64,000 bases of DNA from Rhodospirillaceae bacterium (GCA_009693785.1 SHWP01000002.1:59128-123127), one strand, 5' to 3'. Positions 55,460 through 64,000 are shown, numbered from the stretch's first letter. The notes: generated by a model not told the origin, from the letters alone. Translations and numbers: made by a program.

Positions 55460-57768
55460 GCGAGCAGCGCCCATCGCCGTCGTTCTTAGGCCCCGCTGGC
55501 GGCTGGGCGTCGCTGAAGGCCAGCGCGCAGCATTTGCTCAGCGGCGGGGCCCCGGTCGCTGGGGCCAAAACGCTCCTCAGCCTCAACCAACCCGAGGGCT
55601 TTGACTGCCCCGGGTGTGCCTGGGGCGATCCCAAGCATACCTCGTCCTTTGAGTTTTGCGAAAACGGCGTTAAGGCCGTGGCCTGGGAAGCCACCGCGAA
55701 ACGCTGCACGCCCGAGGTGATGGCGGCGCATAAAGTGTCCTGGCTGGCCGCGCAAGATGACCATGTTCTGGAGTCTTTGGGCCGCCTGACGCAGCCCATG
55801 ATTTATGATGCGGGCGAAGACATATACAAAGTTATCAGCTGGGATGATGCCTTCGCGCTGATTGGCGCGGAGTTGCGGAAACTCGAGAATCCCGACCAAG
55901 CGATTTTTTATACTTCTGGGCGCACGTCCAACGAGGCGGCGTTTTTGTGGCAGCTGTTCGTGCGCGAATTCGGCACCAACAATCTGCCCGACTGCTCCAA
56001 CATGTGCCACGAGGCCTCGGGTGTGGCGCTGAGCGAGTCCATTGGCATCGGCAAGGGCACGATCCTGTTGGAAGACATGAAACTGGCCGATGCGATTTTT
56101 ATTTTTGGCCAGAACCCCGGCACCAATCATCCGCGCATGCTGGGTGACCTGAAAGAGGCCGCCGCACGTGGCGCCAAAATTGTCACCATCAACCCCTTGC
56201 GCGAACGTGGGCTGGAACGCTTCGCCGACCCCAAGAACCCGCTCGATATGGCCGCCAATGCCATGGGCGGGCCGGGTGCGTCACTCACCAGCCTTTATTT
56301 GCAACTCCAAATCGGCGGGGATTTGGCGCTGCTCAAAGGCATGATGAAGGTGATCATCGCTGCCGACGAAGCCGCACGTGCGGCGGGTGACAAGCCGGTG
56401 CTCGATCATGAGTTTATCGCTGCCCATACCCAAGGCTTGGATACCTTGATCGCCGACCTCGAGGCCGAACCATGGGAACGCATTTTGGCGCAGTCGGGCC
56501 TCACGCGTGCCGAGATCGAAGCCGCGGCCGAAATTTATATGAACGCCGAGCGGGTGATTTGCACCTGGGCCATGGGACTCACCCAGCACGCGATGGGTGT
56601 GGAGACCATTCAGCAGATCGCAAACTTGCTGATGCTGCGCGGCAACCTGGGGCGGCCCGGCACCGGCCCGTGCCCCGTGCGCGGACATTCCAACGTGCAA
56701 GGCGACCGGACCATGGGCATCACCGAATTGCCCAAGGCCGAGTTCCTCGACAGCTTGAAGCGTGTGTTTGGTTTCGAGCCGCCGCGCAAGCCAGGCGTCA
56801 ATACCGTCGAGGCCATCCGCGCCATGAGCGAGGGCCGCGCCAAGGTGCTGCTGGCCATGGGCGGCAATTTCGCGGCTGCGTGCCCTGACTCGGATGTGAC
56901 GTGGGCAGCGTTACGTGGCCTCAATTTGACCGTCCATGTTTCGACGAAACTCAACCGCAGCCATCTCATTCACGGCCACAAGGCGCTGATTTTGCCCGCC
57001 CTGGGCCGCACCGAAATCGACACTCAGAAGACCGGCCGCCAAGCCATCACCGTGGAAGACTCCATGAGCATGGTGCACGCGAGCCAAGGCATCAACCGCC
57101 CGGCGTCGGAGCATTTGCGCTCGGAACCCTGGATCATTGCTGGCATCGCGCTGGCGACTATGCCGCAGTCAAGAATTCCTTGGGCAGAGTTGCGCGAGGA
57201 TTACCGGTTGATCCGCAGCAAAATTGAAGCGGTGTTTACCGATTTTGAGAATTACAACCAGCGCATAATGCGCGCGGGCGGATTTTATTTGGGGAATTCG
57301 GCCAAAGAGCGCGTATGGAAAACCAAAACCGGCAAGGCCAATTTTATCGCCACGCCATTGCCGCCTGAAACTGTCGGGACCGCTGCGCAAAAACTGACGG
57401 CGGAAAAGGTCTTCACGCTGATGACCTTCCGCGCCCACGACCAATACAACACCACCGTATATGCCCGGAATGACCGCTATCGCGGCATCGCCAACAAGCG
57501 CCGGGTGGTGTTCATCAATCCAGCCGACATGGCGGAGTTGAAATTGAGTGCCGGTGATATGGTGGACCTGGCCACGGTTTGGCATGACCGGCGTGCGCGC
57601 GTGGCACGTGGTTTCGAGATCACGCCCTACAACATTCCGCGCGGCTGCTTGGGCGCCTACTTTCCAGAAACGAACGTCCTCGTGCCGCTTGATAGCCACG
57701 GCGCGCGCTCGGGCACGCCCACCAACAAATCCATCCCCATTACGTTGCATAAAGTGTCCGTCTCATGA
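55456..57768 (+). CDS. FdhF/YdeP-family molybdopterin oxidoreductase
   Basis: 770-residue molybdopterin bis-guanine dinucleotide enzyme of the YdeP group within the formate dehydrogenase-like family. GFDCPGCAWGDP (near residue 50) is the truncated N-terminal cysteine motif, FEFCENGVKAVAWEAT follows, and DCSNMCHEASG holds the likely molybdenum ligand Cys; no selenocysteine TGA is involved. FIFGQNPGTNHPRMLGDLKEAA binds the cofactor. No Tat signal, so cytoplasmic. Natural substrate of YdeP proteins is unclear. Coupled by ATGA to cytochrome c and to the following ABM gene. Confidence 0.92.
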   Translation: MSEQRPSPSFLGPAGGWASLKASAQHLLSGGAPVAGAKTLLSLNQPEGFDCPGCAWGDPKHTSSFEFCENGVKAVAWEATAKRCTPEVMAAHKVSWLAAQDDHVLESLGRLTQPMIYDAGEDIYKVISWDDAFALIGAELRKLENPDQAIFYTSGRTSNEAAFLWQLFVREFGTNNLPDCSNMCHEASGVALSESIGIGKGTILLEDMKLADAIFIFGQNPGTNHPRMLGDLKEAAARGAKIVTINPLRERGLERFADPKNPLDMAANAMGGPGASLTSLYLQLQIGGDLALLKGMMKVIIAADEAARAAGDKPVLDHEFIAAHTQGLDTLIADLEAEPWERILAQSGLTRAEIEAAAEIYMNAERVICTWAMGLTQHAMGVETIQQIANLLMLRGNLGRPGTGPCPVRGHSNVQGDRTMGITELPKAEFLDSLKRVFGFEPPRKPGVNTVEAIRAMSEGRAKVLLAMGGNFAAACPDSDVTWAALRGLNLTVHVSTKLNRSHLIHGHKALILPALGRTEIDTQKTGRQAITVEDSMSMVHASQGINRPASEHLRSEPWIIAGIALATMPQSRIPWAELREDYRLIRSKIEAVFTDFENYNQRIMRAGGFYLGNSAKERVWKTKTGKANFIATPLPPETVGTAAQKLTAEKVFTLMTFRAHDQYNTTVYARNDRYRGIANKRRVVFINPADMAELKLSAGDMVDLATVWHDRRARVARGFEITPYNIPRGCLGAYFPETNVLVPLDSHGARSGTPTNKSIPITLHKVSVS

Positions 57769-58097
57769 CTCAATCCAATGCCATCGCGACCACGCCCAAG
57801 CCGCCCTATTACGCGGTGATCTTCACCTCGTTGCGAACCGAGGGCGACAATGGCTATGCAGCCACCGCCGATCGCATGGTCGAGATCGCCCAAACCATGC
57901 CGGGGTTCTTGGGCGTTGAGTCCGCCCGCGATGGTTTGGGAATTACGGTATGTTACTGGGATAGCTTAGCCGCGATTGCCGCCTGGAAGGCGCAAGCCGA
58001 ACACCAAGAGGCTCAGCGACGCGGCAAGACAGAGTGGTACGCCAGCTACCGTACGCGTATTGCCAAAGTCGAACGCGACGACAATACCCATGCCTGA
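57765..58097 (+). CDS. ABM-fold (antibiotic biosynthesis monooxygenase-like) protein
   Basis: 110 residues. YYAVIFTSLRT ... YAATADRMVEIAQTMPGFLGVESARDGLGITVCYWDSLAAIAAWKAQAEHQEAQR is the ABM dimeric alpha-beta barrel layout. Members include quinol monooxygenases and haem-degrading enzymes; no haem ligand can be assigned. The start overlaps the YdeP stop in ATGA, and its end overlaps the next gene. Confidence 0.85.
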   Translation: MTQSNAIATTPKPPYYAVIFTSLRTEGDNGYAATADRMVEIAQTMPGFLGVESARDGLGITVCYWDSLAAIAAWKAQAEHQEAQRRGKTEWYASYRTRIAKVERDDNTHA

Positions 58098-58395
58098 ATC
58101 CGGCTCCGCCGAAACCGAGGCTGCGATCGCCACGGTGCTGGCACGTTATCCAGCGTTGGATGGCCCTTCGGCGCTGGTGTTTCTCGCGCTCTGCGCGGCT
58201 CCTTCGGGGGGCAGGGCCCTATCGAAAAAGCTTGGCCTGGCGCAAAGCGATTTATTCCGCAGTCTTGCCACGCTGGAAGAGGTGGGGCTGGTCTCTGCGG
58301 CGGATCCGCCTGTCGATGATGACCCCCTGCGGCGGGTTCTGACTCTGACCACGGCTGGCTTTCAATTGAAGCTGGATCTGCAAGTCAGCTCGTAG
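58090..58395 (+). CDS. Small winged-helix protein
   Basis: 101 residues from ATG 58090 (the track start 57976 lies inside the ABM gene). ALVFLALCAAPSGGRALSKKLGLAQSDLFRSLATLEEVGLVSAADPP...RRVLTLTTAG is a MarR-like winged helix-turn-helix. It overlaps the ABM gene by 8 bases and ends the operon. Possibly a local regulator; no operator could be identified. Confidence 0.75.
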   Translation: MPESGSAETEAAIATVLARYPALDGPSALVFLALCAAPSGGRALSKKLGLAQSDLFRSLATLEEVGLVSAADPPVDDDPLRRVLTLTTAGFQLKLDLQVSS

Positions 58396-58403
58396 GCGCA
58401 AAA

Positions 58404-58431
58404 AACGCCGCCAAGTTGCCCTGGCGGCGTT
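58404..58431 (-). terminator. Terminator between the YdeP operon and the TonB operon
   Basis: Ten-base stem AACGCCGCCA / TGGCGGCGTT with an 8-base loop; on the minus strand a run of six T follows, so it terminates the TPR/TonB operon. On the plus strand the T-run is weak, but it may serve both. Confidence 0.85.
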
Positions 58432-58455
58432 CGTGATCGTCTCGGGTCTGGCTGG

Positions 58456-59778
58456 TTAGTCAGCCTTGGCCAACTGCGCTTCTTTGTTGCGGCTGTCGAT
58501 GTACTTCTGCCACTGGTCGGCGTCTTTGGCTTTGTCCTTGAACTTTCCTGCGCTATTGCACGAGGCGCGCGCGGCACCCCATTTCTTCTGTTCGATCTGG
58601 GCGATGCACAGCGTGATCCAAGCCGCGCCTTCGTCCTTCAGGCCCTTCTTGTCGATGGCCGTTTTGCAGGACTCTTCGCCGTCCTTATACAAATTCAGCT
58701 GTAACTGCGCCTGGCATAGCCGCATTTCTAACGTGCCGTTAGTCGACTTACCTGCCGCTTCGCTCAGCCAGGGAATCGCCTTCTTGTATTCGCGGGCATT
58801 AAAGAACGCGTTCGCGACGGCCTCCAGGTTCTCGGGCGTGCGCTGAATCTGGTTAGCCTTGAAGGACTTCTCCATCAGTACCGCGCCCTTGTAGGGGTTC
58901 TCATGGTACATATAGAGCCGGGCGAGACGGACAATGTCCTTTTCTTCGGTGATAAAGCCTTGCCTATGGGCGGCGTCGTAAATGACGAATGATTCTTTTT
59001 CTTTGCCGAGTTCGTTATAGATCGCCGACAGTTGGATCCAATAGGTCTTGTTGCCGGGGAATTTGGGCAGGATCGTCTCCAACAGCGGGGCGGCCTCTTT
59101 GTAGTTGTCCTTTTCCAACAGGATGGCCAACTCAAGCTGGTACCAGTTTTCCTTGGGATCCGGCGTGGAGGCGATGGCTTGCTTGATCAGCGACAGTGAT
59201 TTATCGAAATTCTCGATTTGGTAGTAGGCGGTCGCGAGCATCGCCAGGCCCTGGCCGTTGATCGCGCCGCCGGCTTTCACACGCCAGGCCTCAAGCATTT
59301 GCACTGCCTCGCGGTACTGCTCAACCACCATGTAAAGCTGGCCGAGGTTATACATGGTCGAGAGGAGCTGGGTCTCTGGCAGGCCCTTGCCCTCTGCGGG
59401 GTTGGAGACATCGATGCTCTTCTTGAACGAGTCGATGGCGCCCTTGTAGTTCTCTTGCTCGGCATACATGTAGGCGTAGGTCTGGAACACCGAGGCGCGT
59501 TCGTATTCGTTTAGCTTGTCGCTCGCGCTGACCGTATCGAGCACCGTCTTAGCTTCGGCGTAGTTTTTTGCCTCAATCGCTGCCTGGGCCTTGGTGAGTG
59601 CCTCGAACGTCGGTTTGTTCATCGCCTGGACTTTTTGGGTCTTTGGCTTGGGTGGCGGCGGCGCTTTTTCTTGCGCGATGGCAGGCGTCGCGGTGGTAAG
59701 GGCCACAATGGGGCCCATGGCAACGGCGAGCCCGATGGCTGCAGTGAATAAGCCGCCTACAATCCGGAACTTGGTCAT
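58456..59778 (-). CDS. TPR protein of the TonB operon
   Basis: 440 residues, last gene of the TonB operon. Signal-like N-terminus (GLFTAAIGLAVAMGPIVALTTATPAIAQE) predicts a periplasmic protein. It then carries TPR-type helical repeats, for example FEALTKAQAAIEAKNYAEAKTVLDTV and LYMVVEQYREAVQMLEAW. In TonB2-type systems a TPR protein is commonly the last gene and helps uptake; the exact role is unknown. Starts 23 bases after tonB. Confidence 0.9.
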   Translation of the reverse strand: MTKFRIVGGLFTAAIGLAVAMGPIVALTTATPAIAQEKAPPPPKPKTQKVQAMNKPTFEALTKAQAAIEAKNYAEAKTVLDTVSASDKLNEYERASVFQTYAYMYAEQENYKGAIDSFKKSIDVSNPAEGKGLPETQLLSTMYNLGQLYMVVEQYREAVQMLEAWRVKAGGAINGQGLAMLATAYYQIENFDKSLSLIKQAIASTPDPKENWYQLELAILLEKDNYKEAAPLLETILPKFPGNKTYWIQLSAIYNELGKEKESFVIYDAAHRQGFITEEKDIVRLARLYMYHENPYKGAVLMEKSFKANQIQRTPENLEAVANAFFNAREYKKAIPWLSEAAGKSTNGTLEMRLCQAQLQLNLYKDGEESCKTAIDKKGLKDEGAAWITLCIAQIEQKKWGAARASCNSAGKFKDKAKDADQWQKYIDSRNKEAQLAKAD

Positions 59779-59801
59779 GGTGATGCTCCTCTGTCCCGAG
59801 C

Positions 59802-60422
59802 TTACTGATTTTCGAGGTCGAAGGTGATCACGACCTGTTGGTTGTATTGTTTCACGGGGCGGCCATCATCGATCTTGGGCTTATAGCGCCAGCGTTCCAG
59901 CGCGCGGATGGCAGCCTTATCGAAAATTTCCGGGGGTTGTGCCGTGATGATCTTAATGTCCTCGCAGCCGCCCGTTTCGTTGACGGTGAAACCCAACTGC
60001 ACCCAGCCCTCAATCCCGCGGGTTGCTGCACGTTCAGGGTATTGGGGGGGCACACGTACCAACGGAATAGCATCACCGTCGGATGGGGCTTCCAGGTTGT
60101 TCCTACCTAAGTTGAGATTCTTGCCCATGTTGGGGGCGTTCATGCCAATCGCCATGGAGCCAGTGGGCGTCTTCGAGGCGTCGGCCGATGGCGGCGGCGG
60201 CGGCGGGGCATCTTGCTGTTGGGGCTTTTCGGGCGCTTTGCGTTCTTTGGTTTGTACCGTCTCGTCGCGTTGTTGGCGTACGAACTCAATACTCGCCGAT
60301 TTGCTAGCGTCCGTCAGCGCGGGAATGCCTTGAGAGATCAAGTATTGCATCAGCCAGAACAGAAAAATTGTCGCAACGACCGAACCGACCAGGGCGCTGC
60401 CCATCCGCATGGTGTTGTTCAT
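59802..60422 (-). CDS. tonB: Energy transducer TonB
   Basis: TonB, 206 residues from ATG 60422 (GGGAGGACTCCTGCG upstream); the track start adds 19 residues. One N-terminal membrane helix (SALVGSVVATIFLFWLMQYLI), a short proline region (DAPPPPPPSAD), then the C-terminal domain with VRVPPQYPERAATRGIEGWVQLGFTVNETGGCEDIKI and AIRALERWRYKPKIDDGRPV. It transmits proton-motive force from ExbBD to outer-membrane receptors. Confidence 0.94.
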   Translation of the reverse strand: MNNTMRMGSALVGSVVATIFLFWLMQYLISQGIPALTDASKSASIEFVRQQRDETVQTKERKAPEKPQQQDAPPPPPPSADASKTPTGSMAIGMNAPNMGKNLNLGRNNLEAPSDGDAIPLVRVPPQYPERAATRGIEGWVQLGFTVNETGGCEDIKIITAQPPEIFDKAAIRALERWRYKPKIDDGRPVKQYNQQVVITFDLENQ

Positions 60423-60488
60423 CGCAGGAGTCCTCCCGACGTCAAAAGCGATGCGCGGCGGGTCGCCGCCACGCCCCATTATATCAGA

Positions 60489-60896
60489 TTATTTATCGAC
60501 CGTCGCGATGGCGGTGCCCTCGGCTCCGGCTGCCTTAATTTGGTTCATAACCGAAATCACGTCGCCGGACTTGGCGCGCTTGTCAGCCTGAATAACAACC
60601 GTCCCTTGGGGGTTTTCCGCCAACAGTTTTTCGACCCCGGCGCGCACCGACCGAATGTCGAGCTTTTGATTATCCATGTAGACTAGGCCGTCTGCAGATA
60701 CCGCCACCAGCACCGCCGCGCGGGCTTGCTGATCGCCGGTTGAGGCATCGGGTCGTTCCACTGTGATGCCAGATTCCTTAACGAATGAGGCAGTCACGAT
60801 GAAGAAGATCAGCATGATAAACGTGACGTCCAACATGGGCGTCATGTCGATTTCCGCTTCTTCCTTCTTGCGGTCGGCGAATTTTTGCTGAGCCAT
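60489..60896 (-). CDS. exbD: Biopolymer transport protein ExbD (second copy)
   Basis: 135 residues; EAEIDMTPMLDVTFIMLIFFIVTASFVKE is the membrane helix with the key Asp of ExbD/TolR proteins, followed by a periplasmic domain. Nearly identical in its N-terminal 35 residues to the upstream ExbD, so a tandem duplication, but the periplasmic parts differ. Sixteen bases from the first copy and upstream of tonB. Confidence 0.94.
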   Translation of the reverse strand: MAQQKFADRKKEEAEIDMTPMLDVTFIMLIFFIVTASFVKESGITVERPDASTGDQQARAAVLVAVSADGLVYMDNQKLDIRSVRAGVEKLLAENPQGTVVIQADKRAKSGDVISVMNQIKAAGAEGTAIATVDK

Positions 60897-60912
60897 GATT
60901 TTTTCCTAAGGC

Positions 60913-61320
60913 CTAACCGCCAAGTTCGCTGATGACCACGCCTGAAACGCCGGCCAAGCGCGCTTGATCAACTACTGTTACCAGAGTCTGCGCCTTGGCT
61001 GCCGCCGCCGCGCGAACCACGACGTTGGCTTCGGGGTTTTCAGCCCGCAGTCGCTGCACGTTTGCTTGCACAGAACGTGGGTCGACCGTGCGCCCCTCCA
61101 TCACCACTTCATCGTTACCGTTGATATCGATGACGATAGAAACGTTTTTCGTATTCTGTTGTTGCAGCGTGTCGTTGTTTGATTGCGACAGATCGATGCC
61201 GTTTTCCTTAGTGAAGGACGCCGTGACGATGAAGAAGATCAACATGATGAACGTGACGTCCAACATGGGCGTCATGTCGATCTCGGCCTCGTCGGGGGCT
61301 TTACGTGCGCGCTTTGACAT
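60913..61320 (-). CDS. exbD: Biopolymer transport protein ExbD (first copy)
   Basis: 135 residues with EAEIDMTPMLDVTFIMLIFFIVTASFTKE, the proton-channel helix with its Asp. The periplasmic domain is distinct from the other copy (LSQSNNDTLQQQNTKNVSIVIDINGND). It lies 30 bases after the short exbB. The two ExbD proteins could form a heteromeric stator; two-ExbD operons are known in other bacteria. Confidence 0.94.
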   Translation of the reverse strand: MSKRARKAPDEAEIDMTPMLDVTFIMLIFFIVTASFTKENGIDLSQSNNDTLQQQNTKNVSIVIDINGNDEVVMEGRTVDPRSVQANVQRLRAENPEANVVVRAAAAAKAQTLVTVVDQARLAGVSGVVISELGG

Positions 61321-61350
61321 GGGTGGCCTCAGTCCTGTTAGTCTTCGATC

Positions 61351-61875
61351 TTATTTGTGCTCAATTTCAAGTTGGTCGGCGAGTTGCTTGACCTCAAACT
61401 CTGCGCGCCGGGCAAGTTGAACGCGGAAATACATGCCAGAAAGCGCCGCCACCATTCCCGACATGGTCGGAACTGTGGACTGAGAAACACCGCTGGCCAT
61501 GGCGCGAGGGTTCGATGACCCGGTTAGGGCCATAACGTCGAACACCGTCACCATGCCGGTCACTGTTCCCAGCAAGCCTTCCAATGGGCACAGCGCCACC
61601 AAGGTTGTGACCATCAGAAGATTGGAGGTCGCCTCCAAGCGCGTATTCGAGATCAGCTTGTCGCGAATCTTATGGGCTATCCAAGAGTGGTGATCCGTGC
61701 GCGCGTGCCAAGCATCCAACGCGTCCTGGCAAACTTTCCTGTGGTTGAAGGAAAAATAAATATAACGCTCTACAATCAATACCCACATGAAAAACGTGGT
61801 GACCCCGATGATATAAAGCACGGGGCCGCCACGCTCCATAAACCGTTGAATTGCTCCAAAGAGGTCGATCTCCAT
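61351..61875 (-). CDS. exbB: MotA/TolQ/ExbB proton channel protein (short)
   Basis: 174 residues. FMERGGPVLYIIGVTTFFMWVLIVERYIYF gives the first helix, and PLEGLLGTVTGMVTVFDVMALTGSSNPRAMASGVSQSTVPTMSGM the ExbB/TolQ core with GTVTGM. It is the channel subunit for ExbD. It starts 3 bases after the long ExbB stop, so it is coupled to it. Confidence 0.93.
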   Translation of the reverse strand: MEIDLFGAIQRFMERGGPVLYIIGVTTFFMWVLIVERYIYFSFNHRKVCQDALDAWHARTDHHSWIAHKIRDKLISNTRLEATSNLLMVTTLVALCPLEGLLGTVTGMVTVFDVMALTGSSNPRAMASGVSQSTVPTMSGMVAALSGMYFRVQLARRAEFEVKQLADQLEIEHK

Positions 61876-61878
61876 GGC

Positions 61879-63300
61879 TTATTTGCCTTTTTCCATGTGC
61901 TCGGCGACGATGCCGGCTGACTGCTCTTCCAGAATTTCCACCACCGCGCGGCTACGGCCCGTGGCCAAGCTGTGCAGCAGGAGAAGCGGGATGGCGGTAA
62001 CAAGGCCCTGCACAGTGGTGACGAGGGCTTGCGAGATACCGCCCGCCATCATCTTAGGATCACCCGAACCGAACAGGGTGATTACCTCAAAGGTGGTGAT
62101 CATACCAGTCACGGTGCCGAGCAGTCCGAGCATCGGGGCGATAGCGATGATGACTTTAATAGTCGACAAGCCACGCTCCAAACTCGGCAACTCCTTCAGA
62201 ATGGCCTCGTCCAGTTTGAGCTGCAGGGTCTCGGTCTCGCGGCCCTTATTCTCTTGATAGGCCAATAATACGCGGCCTAAGGGGTTGCTTCCGCTTGGTG
62301 TGCGGCTCTTGGTTTGCGTCATCACTTTGCTCGCGACCATTGACAACGTGATGATCCGCTCCAAGGACATTAACGTTCCAATGACCAGAAGCACCATGAT
62401 GACCCAGCCGACAGTGCCGCCTTGGTCGAGCCGCTCGCGGAAGCTCGCAGTCTGCACCAACAGGCTCAACAATGCGCCGCGCGACGGGTCTACCGCAGAA
62501 TCGACCATTCCTGAAGTTGCGTCTGCTAGATCTTGGCCAGCGCTAACTGCTGCGGCCGACGGTTGGCGACCGAGAACCGCCAAGCGCTGTGTGCTCGAGA
62601 GGTAGTTGAGGTACTTGCCGTCTGAGACCGCCGTGAAGGGCCCAATGCGGACCACTTCGCTGTTGTTTTCCTTGCCATCGATTGACACAACGGGTGCCGT
62701 GAAGCGCGCGATCTTGCCCTGCTCAATGGCTTCTTCCAACAGCACAGCCCACATCGACTCAAGCTGTTTCAACTCGGGCAGTTCCTTGCTTTGCGCCAAT
62801 TTGTCGATGACGACATCGCGGCCGGATCTTTGGGCGCTAATGATCGAGTTGCGCAACTGGCCGCGGGTATCGCCCGCCGCCTGACGCACGACGCCGAACA
62901 ATTCACCGAATGAGCCCAAGCGCTCCTGCAATTGGTTTTGCAGATCGGTTAATTTCAACTCGCCCTTTTGGAAATCGGCCTCAAGCTTGGCGCCATCGGC
63001 TTCGGCCGACGCCACGCTGGCTTTGGCTTGCTGTAGCAGGCGCTGCTGGTCGGCCTGGGCGCGGCGGAACTCGTCCTCTCGCTGTTTGTTGACTGTGGAG
63101 TCTTCAGCACGGCCTTGACGGACGCGCTCCAACAACTCTTGCAGAGACTTCGAGGCCCCTGCGGCTGGCGCCGCCGCGGTTGCCGCTGGGTTGGCGGCTG
63201 GAGCCGTCGGTTTGGCTTGCTGTGCAAAGGCAACAGGAGCAATCGCCATTCCGAGCGTCAGGGCGGCAATGGCCGTGACTGTTTTCAAGGAATTCTTCAT
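61879..63300 (-). CDS. Long ExbB/TtpC-like protein with periplasmic coiled coil
   Basis: 473 residues. Signal peptide (VTAIAALTLGMAIAPVAFAQ), then a Gln/Ala-rich coiled-coil region (RVRQGRAEDSTVNKQREDEFRRAQADQQRLLQQAKASVASAEADGAKLEADFQKGE), and a C-terminal TolQ/ExbB domain with GWVIMVLLVIGTLMSLERIITL, PMLGLLGTVTGMITTFEVITLFGSGDPKMMAGGISQAL. This is the TtpC-type component described for Vibrio TonB2 systems. Overlaps the DUF3450 gene by 4 bases (63297-63300). Confidence 0.93.
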   Translation of the reverse strand: MKNSLKTVTAIAALTLGMAIAPVAFAQQAKPTAPAANPAATAAAPAAGASKSLQELLERVRQGRAEDSTVNKQREDEFRRAQADQQRLLQQAKASVASAEADGAKLEADFQKGELKLTDLQNQLQERLGSFGELFGVVRQAAGDTRGQLRNSIISAQRSGRDVVIDKLAQSKELPELKQLESMWAVLLEEAIEQGKIARFTAPVVSIDGKENNSEVVRIGPFTAVSDGKYLNYLSSTQRLAVLGRQPSAAAVSAGQDLADATSGMVDSAVDPSRGALLSLLVQTASFRERLDQGGTVGWVIMVLLVIGTLMSLERIITLSMVASKVMTQTKSRTPSGSNPLGRVLLAYQENKGRETETLQLKLDEAILKELPSLERGLSTIKVIIAIAPMLGLLGTVTGMITTFEVITLFGSGDPKMMAGGISQALVTTVQGLVTAIPLLLLHSLATGRSRAVVEILEEQSAGIVAEHMEKGK

Positions 63301-64000
63301 TTCGCTGACTCCGGAGCATCCATGGGAACATAAACGAGATCAGGTGCGACTTGCTGACGGGCCACGGCAAGGCCCTTTTTCACGCTGGTGACGTAGCCGT
63401 TATCGATTTCTTCCCACTTCTTTTCTTTGATGTTCCAACGGCCGACTTCACTATCGTCCAGTGTTTTATAAAACAAGGCGACGCGGCCCAAGCGAAGGAA
63501 TTCCACATTGGTGTTGTTGCCTCCCTTATTCAGGACGCCCGTATAACCCTCAATCGTGCGGCCGTATTCGTTCTCGATCTGGTAGGCTTCAAGTACGCGG
63601 CGGTATTTTTCGGCCGGGCTGGCATCTGAACGGCCCATGAGCTGTTTCAAGCCAGCGACGCGGTTGGTGCGCTCTTCGGCCAAGAAGGGCACATCGAGAG
63701 CTACGAACTGCGCGAAGGCATCGACCATGCGCAACATCAAGGGGACGATTTCGCGGTCGATGGTGGCGACGCGCAAGATGTCTTTTTCGATGCTCGCCGA
63801 TTCAGACTGTTGGCTGTTCAACAGGGACTTGAGCTGGTTGTTGTAAACCTGCAGCGAGTCGAGCTGCTGCAACACCGATTTGTATTCGGACTCGATGCTG
63901 CCAGTGGCGTCATCAATCTTATTGATGCGGTCTTGCGACTGCTGATTTTCCTGCTGCGCGGCGATCAATTGTTCCTTGGCGGCATTCAGCTCCTGCGCCG
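63297..64000 (-). CDS. DUF3450 protein, 5' part outside window
   Basis: The frame continues to the right edge, so the N-terminus is missing; the ORF track start at 63968 is an internal TTG. The body (LQVYNNQLKSLLNSQQSESASIEKDILRVATIDREIVPLMLRMVDAFAQFVALDVPFLAEERTNRV) is the DUF3450 family, a periplasmic coiled-coil component of TonB2-type operons. ASPAEKYRRVLEAYQIENEYGRTIEGY and EFLRLGRVALFYKTLD follow. Coupled to the long ExbB. Confidence 0.93.
   Translation of the reverse strand, partial: AQELNAAKEQLIAAQQENQQSQDRINKIDDATGSIESEYKSVLQQLDSLQVYNNQLKSLLNSQQSESASIEKDILRVATIDREIVPLMLRMVDAFAQFVALDVPFLAEERTNRVAGLKQLMGRSDASPAEKYRRVLEAYQIENEYGRTIEGYTGVLNKGGNNTNVEFLRLGRVALFYKTLDDSEVGRWNIKEKKWEEIDNGYVTSVKKGLAVARQQVAPDLVYVPMDAPESAK

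Overview
The window looks like chromosomal DNA of an alphaproteobacterium, most likely Rhodospirillales-like. The main reason is gene order: xerD, a small membrane protein, aroK-aroB, a CorC/CNNM protein, bolA, a DnaJ-like protein, cobS-cobT and rpmB lie in one neighbourhood, as in many alphaproteobacteria. The gene content agrees (CobST-type cobaltochelatase, Coq7, GluQ, QueCDE, gap-pgk, accA). No phage, transposase, CRISPR array or classical defence operon was seen. Coding density is high and many convergent genes overlap at their stops.

Left part (1-16 kb): a 5-oxoprolinase/hydantoinase gene running off the left edge; a divergent ferrous-iron operon feoABC; a Tat-exported DUF1501 protein with a DUF1800 partner; a TonB-dependent receptor whose signal-peptide codons are out of frame because of a T8 tract; a dipeptide-type ABC transporter (two permeases and one double ATPase, no binding protein); and a PPK2-type polyphosphate kinase broken by one base inside its Walker A region.

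Middle part (16-48 kb): mostly housekeeping. gap-pgk, a degenerate methyltransferase-like protein, a LysE exporter, accA, a Nudix hydrolase, a secreted protein / NmrA-like / alpha-beta hydrolase cluster, rpmB, MAPEG, a LysR regulator with phased repeats in its promoter, cobST, bolA, the shikimate pair aroK-aroB, xerD, gluQ, an HNH nuclease, coq7, dsbB, tRNA-Leu(CAA), an orphan LuxR DNA-binding domain beside an 11-copy G-rich heptamer repeat, queCDE and a CNT nucleoside transporter.

Right part (48-64 kb): a frameshifted molybdenum hydroxylase large subunit; a PAS-GGDEF-EAL gene with an in-frame TAA, coupled to a DehI-like gene; an AT-rich island with a DUF1488-like gene; a translationally coupled operon of cytochrome c, YdeP-type molybdoenzyme, ABM-fold protein and winged-helix protein; and a TonB energisation operon (DUF3450, long ExbB, ExbB, two ExbD, TonB, TPR) running off the right edge. 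That operon could power receptors such as the one at 8.5-11.1 kb.

The most notable points are the four single-nucleotide gene lesions (three in short homopolymers, so either sequencing error, pseudogenisation or phase variation), the T8 tract in the TonB receptor, the heptamer repeat with G-quadruplex potential, an unannotated dispersed intergenic repeat (about 25.05-25.14 and 54.76-54.86 kb), and the cytochrome c-YdeP-ABM-wHTH operon. No completely new system could be demonstrated from sequence alone.
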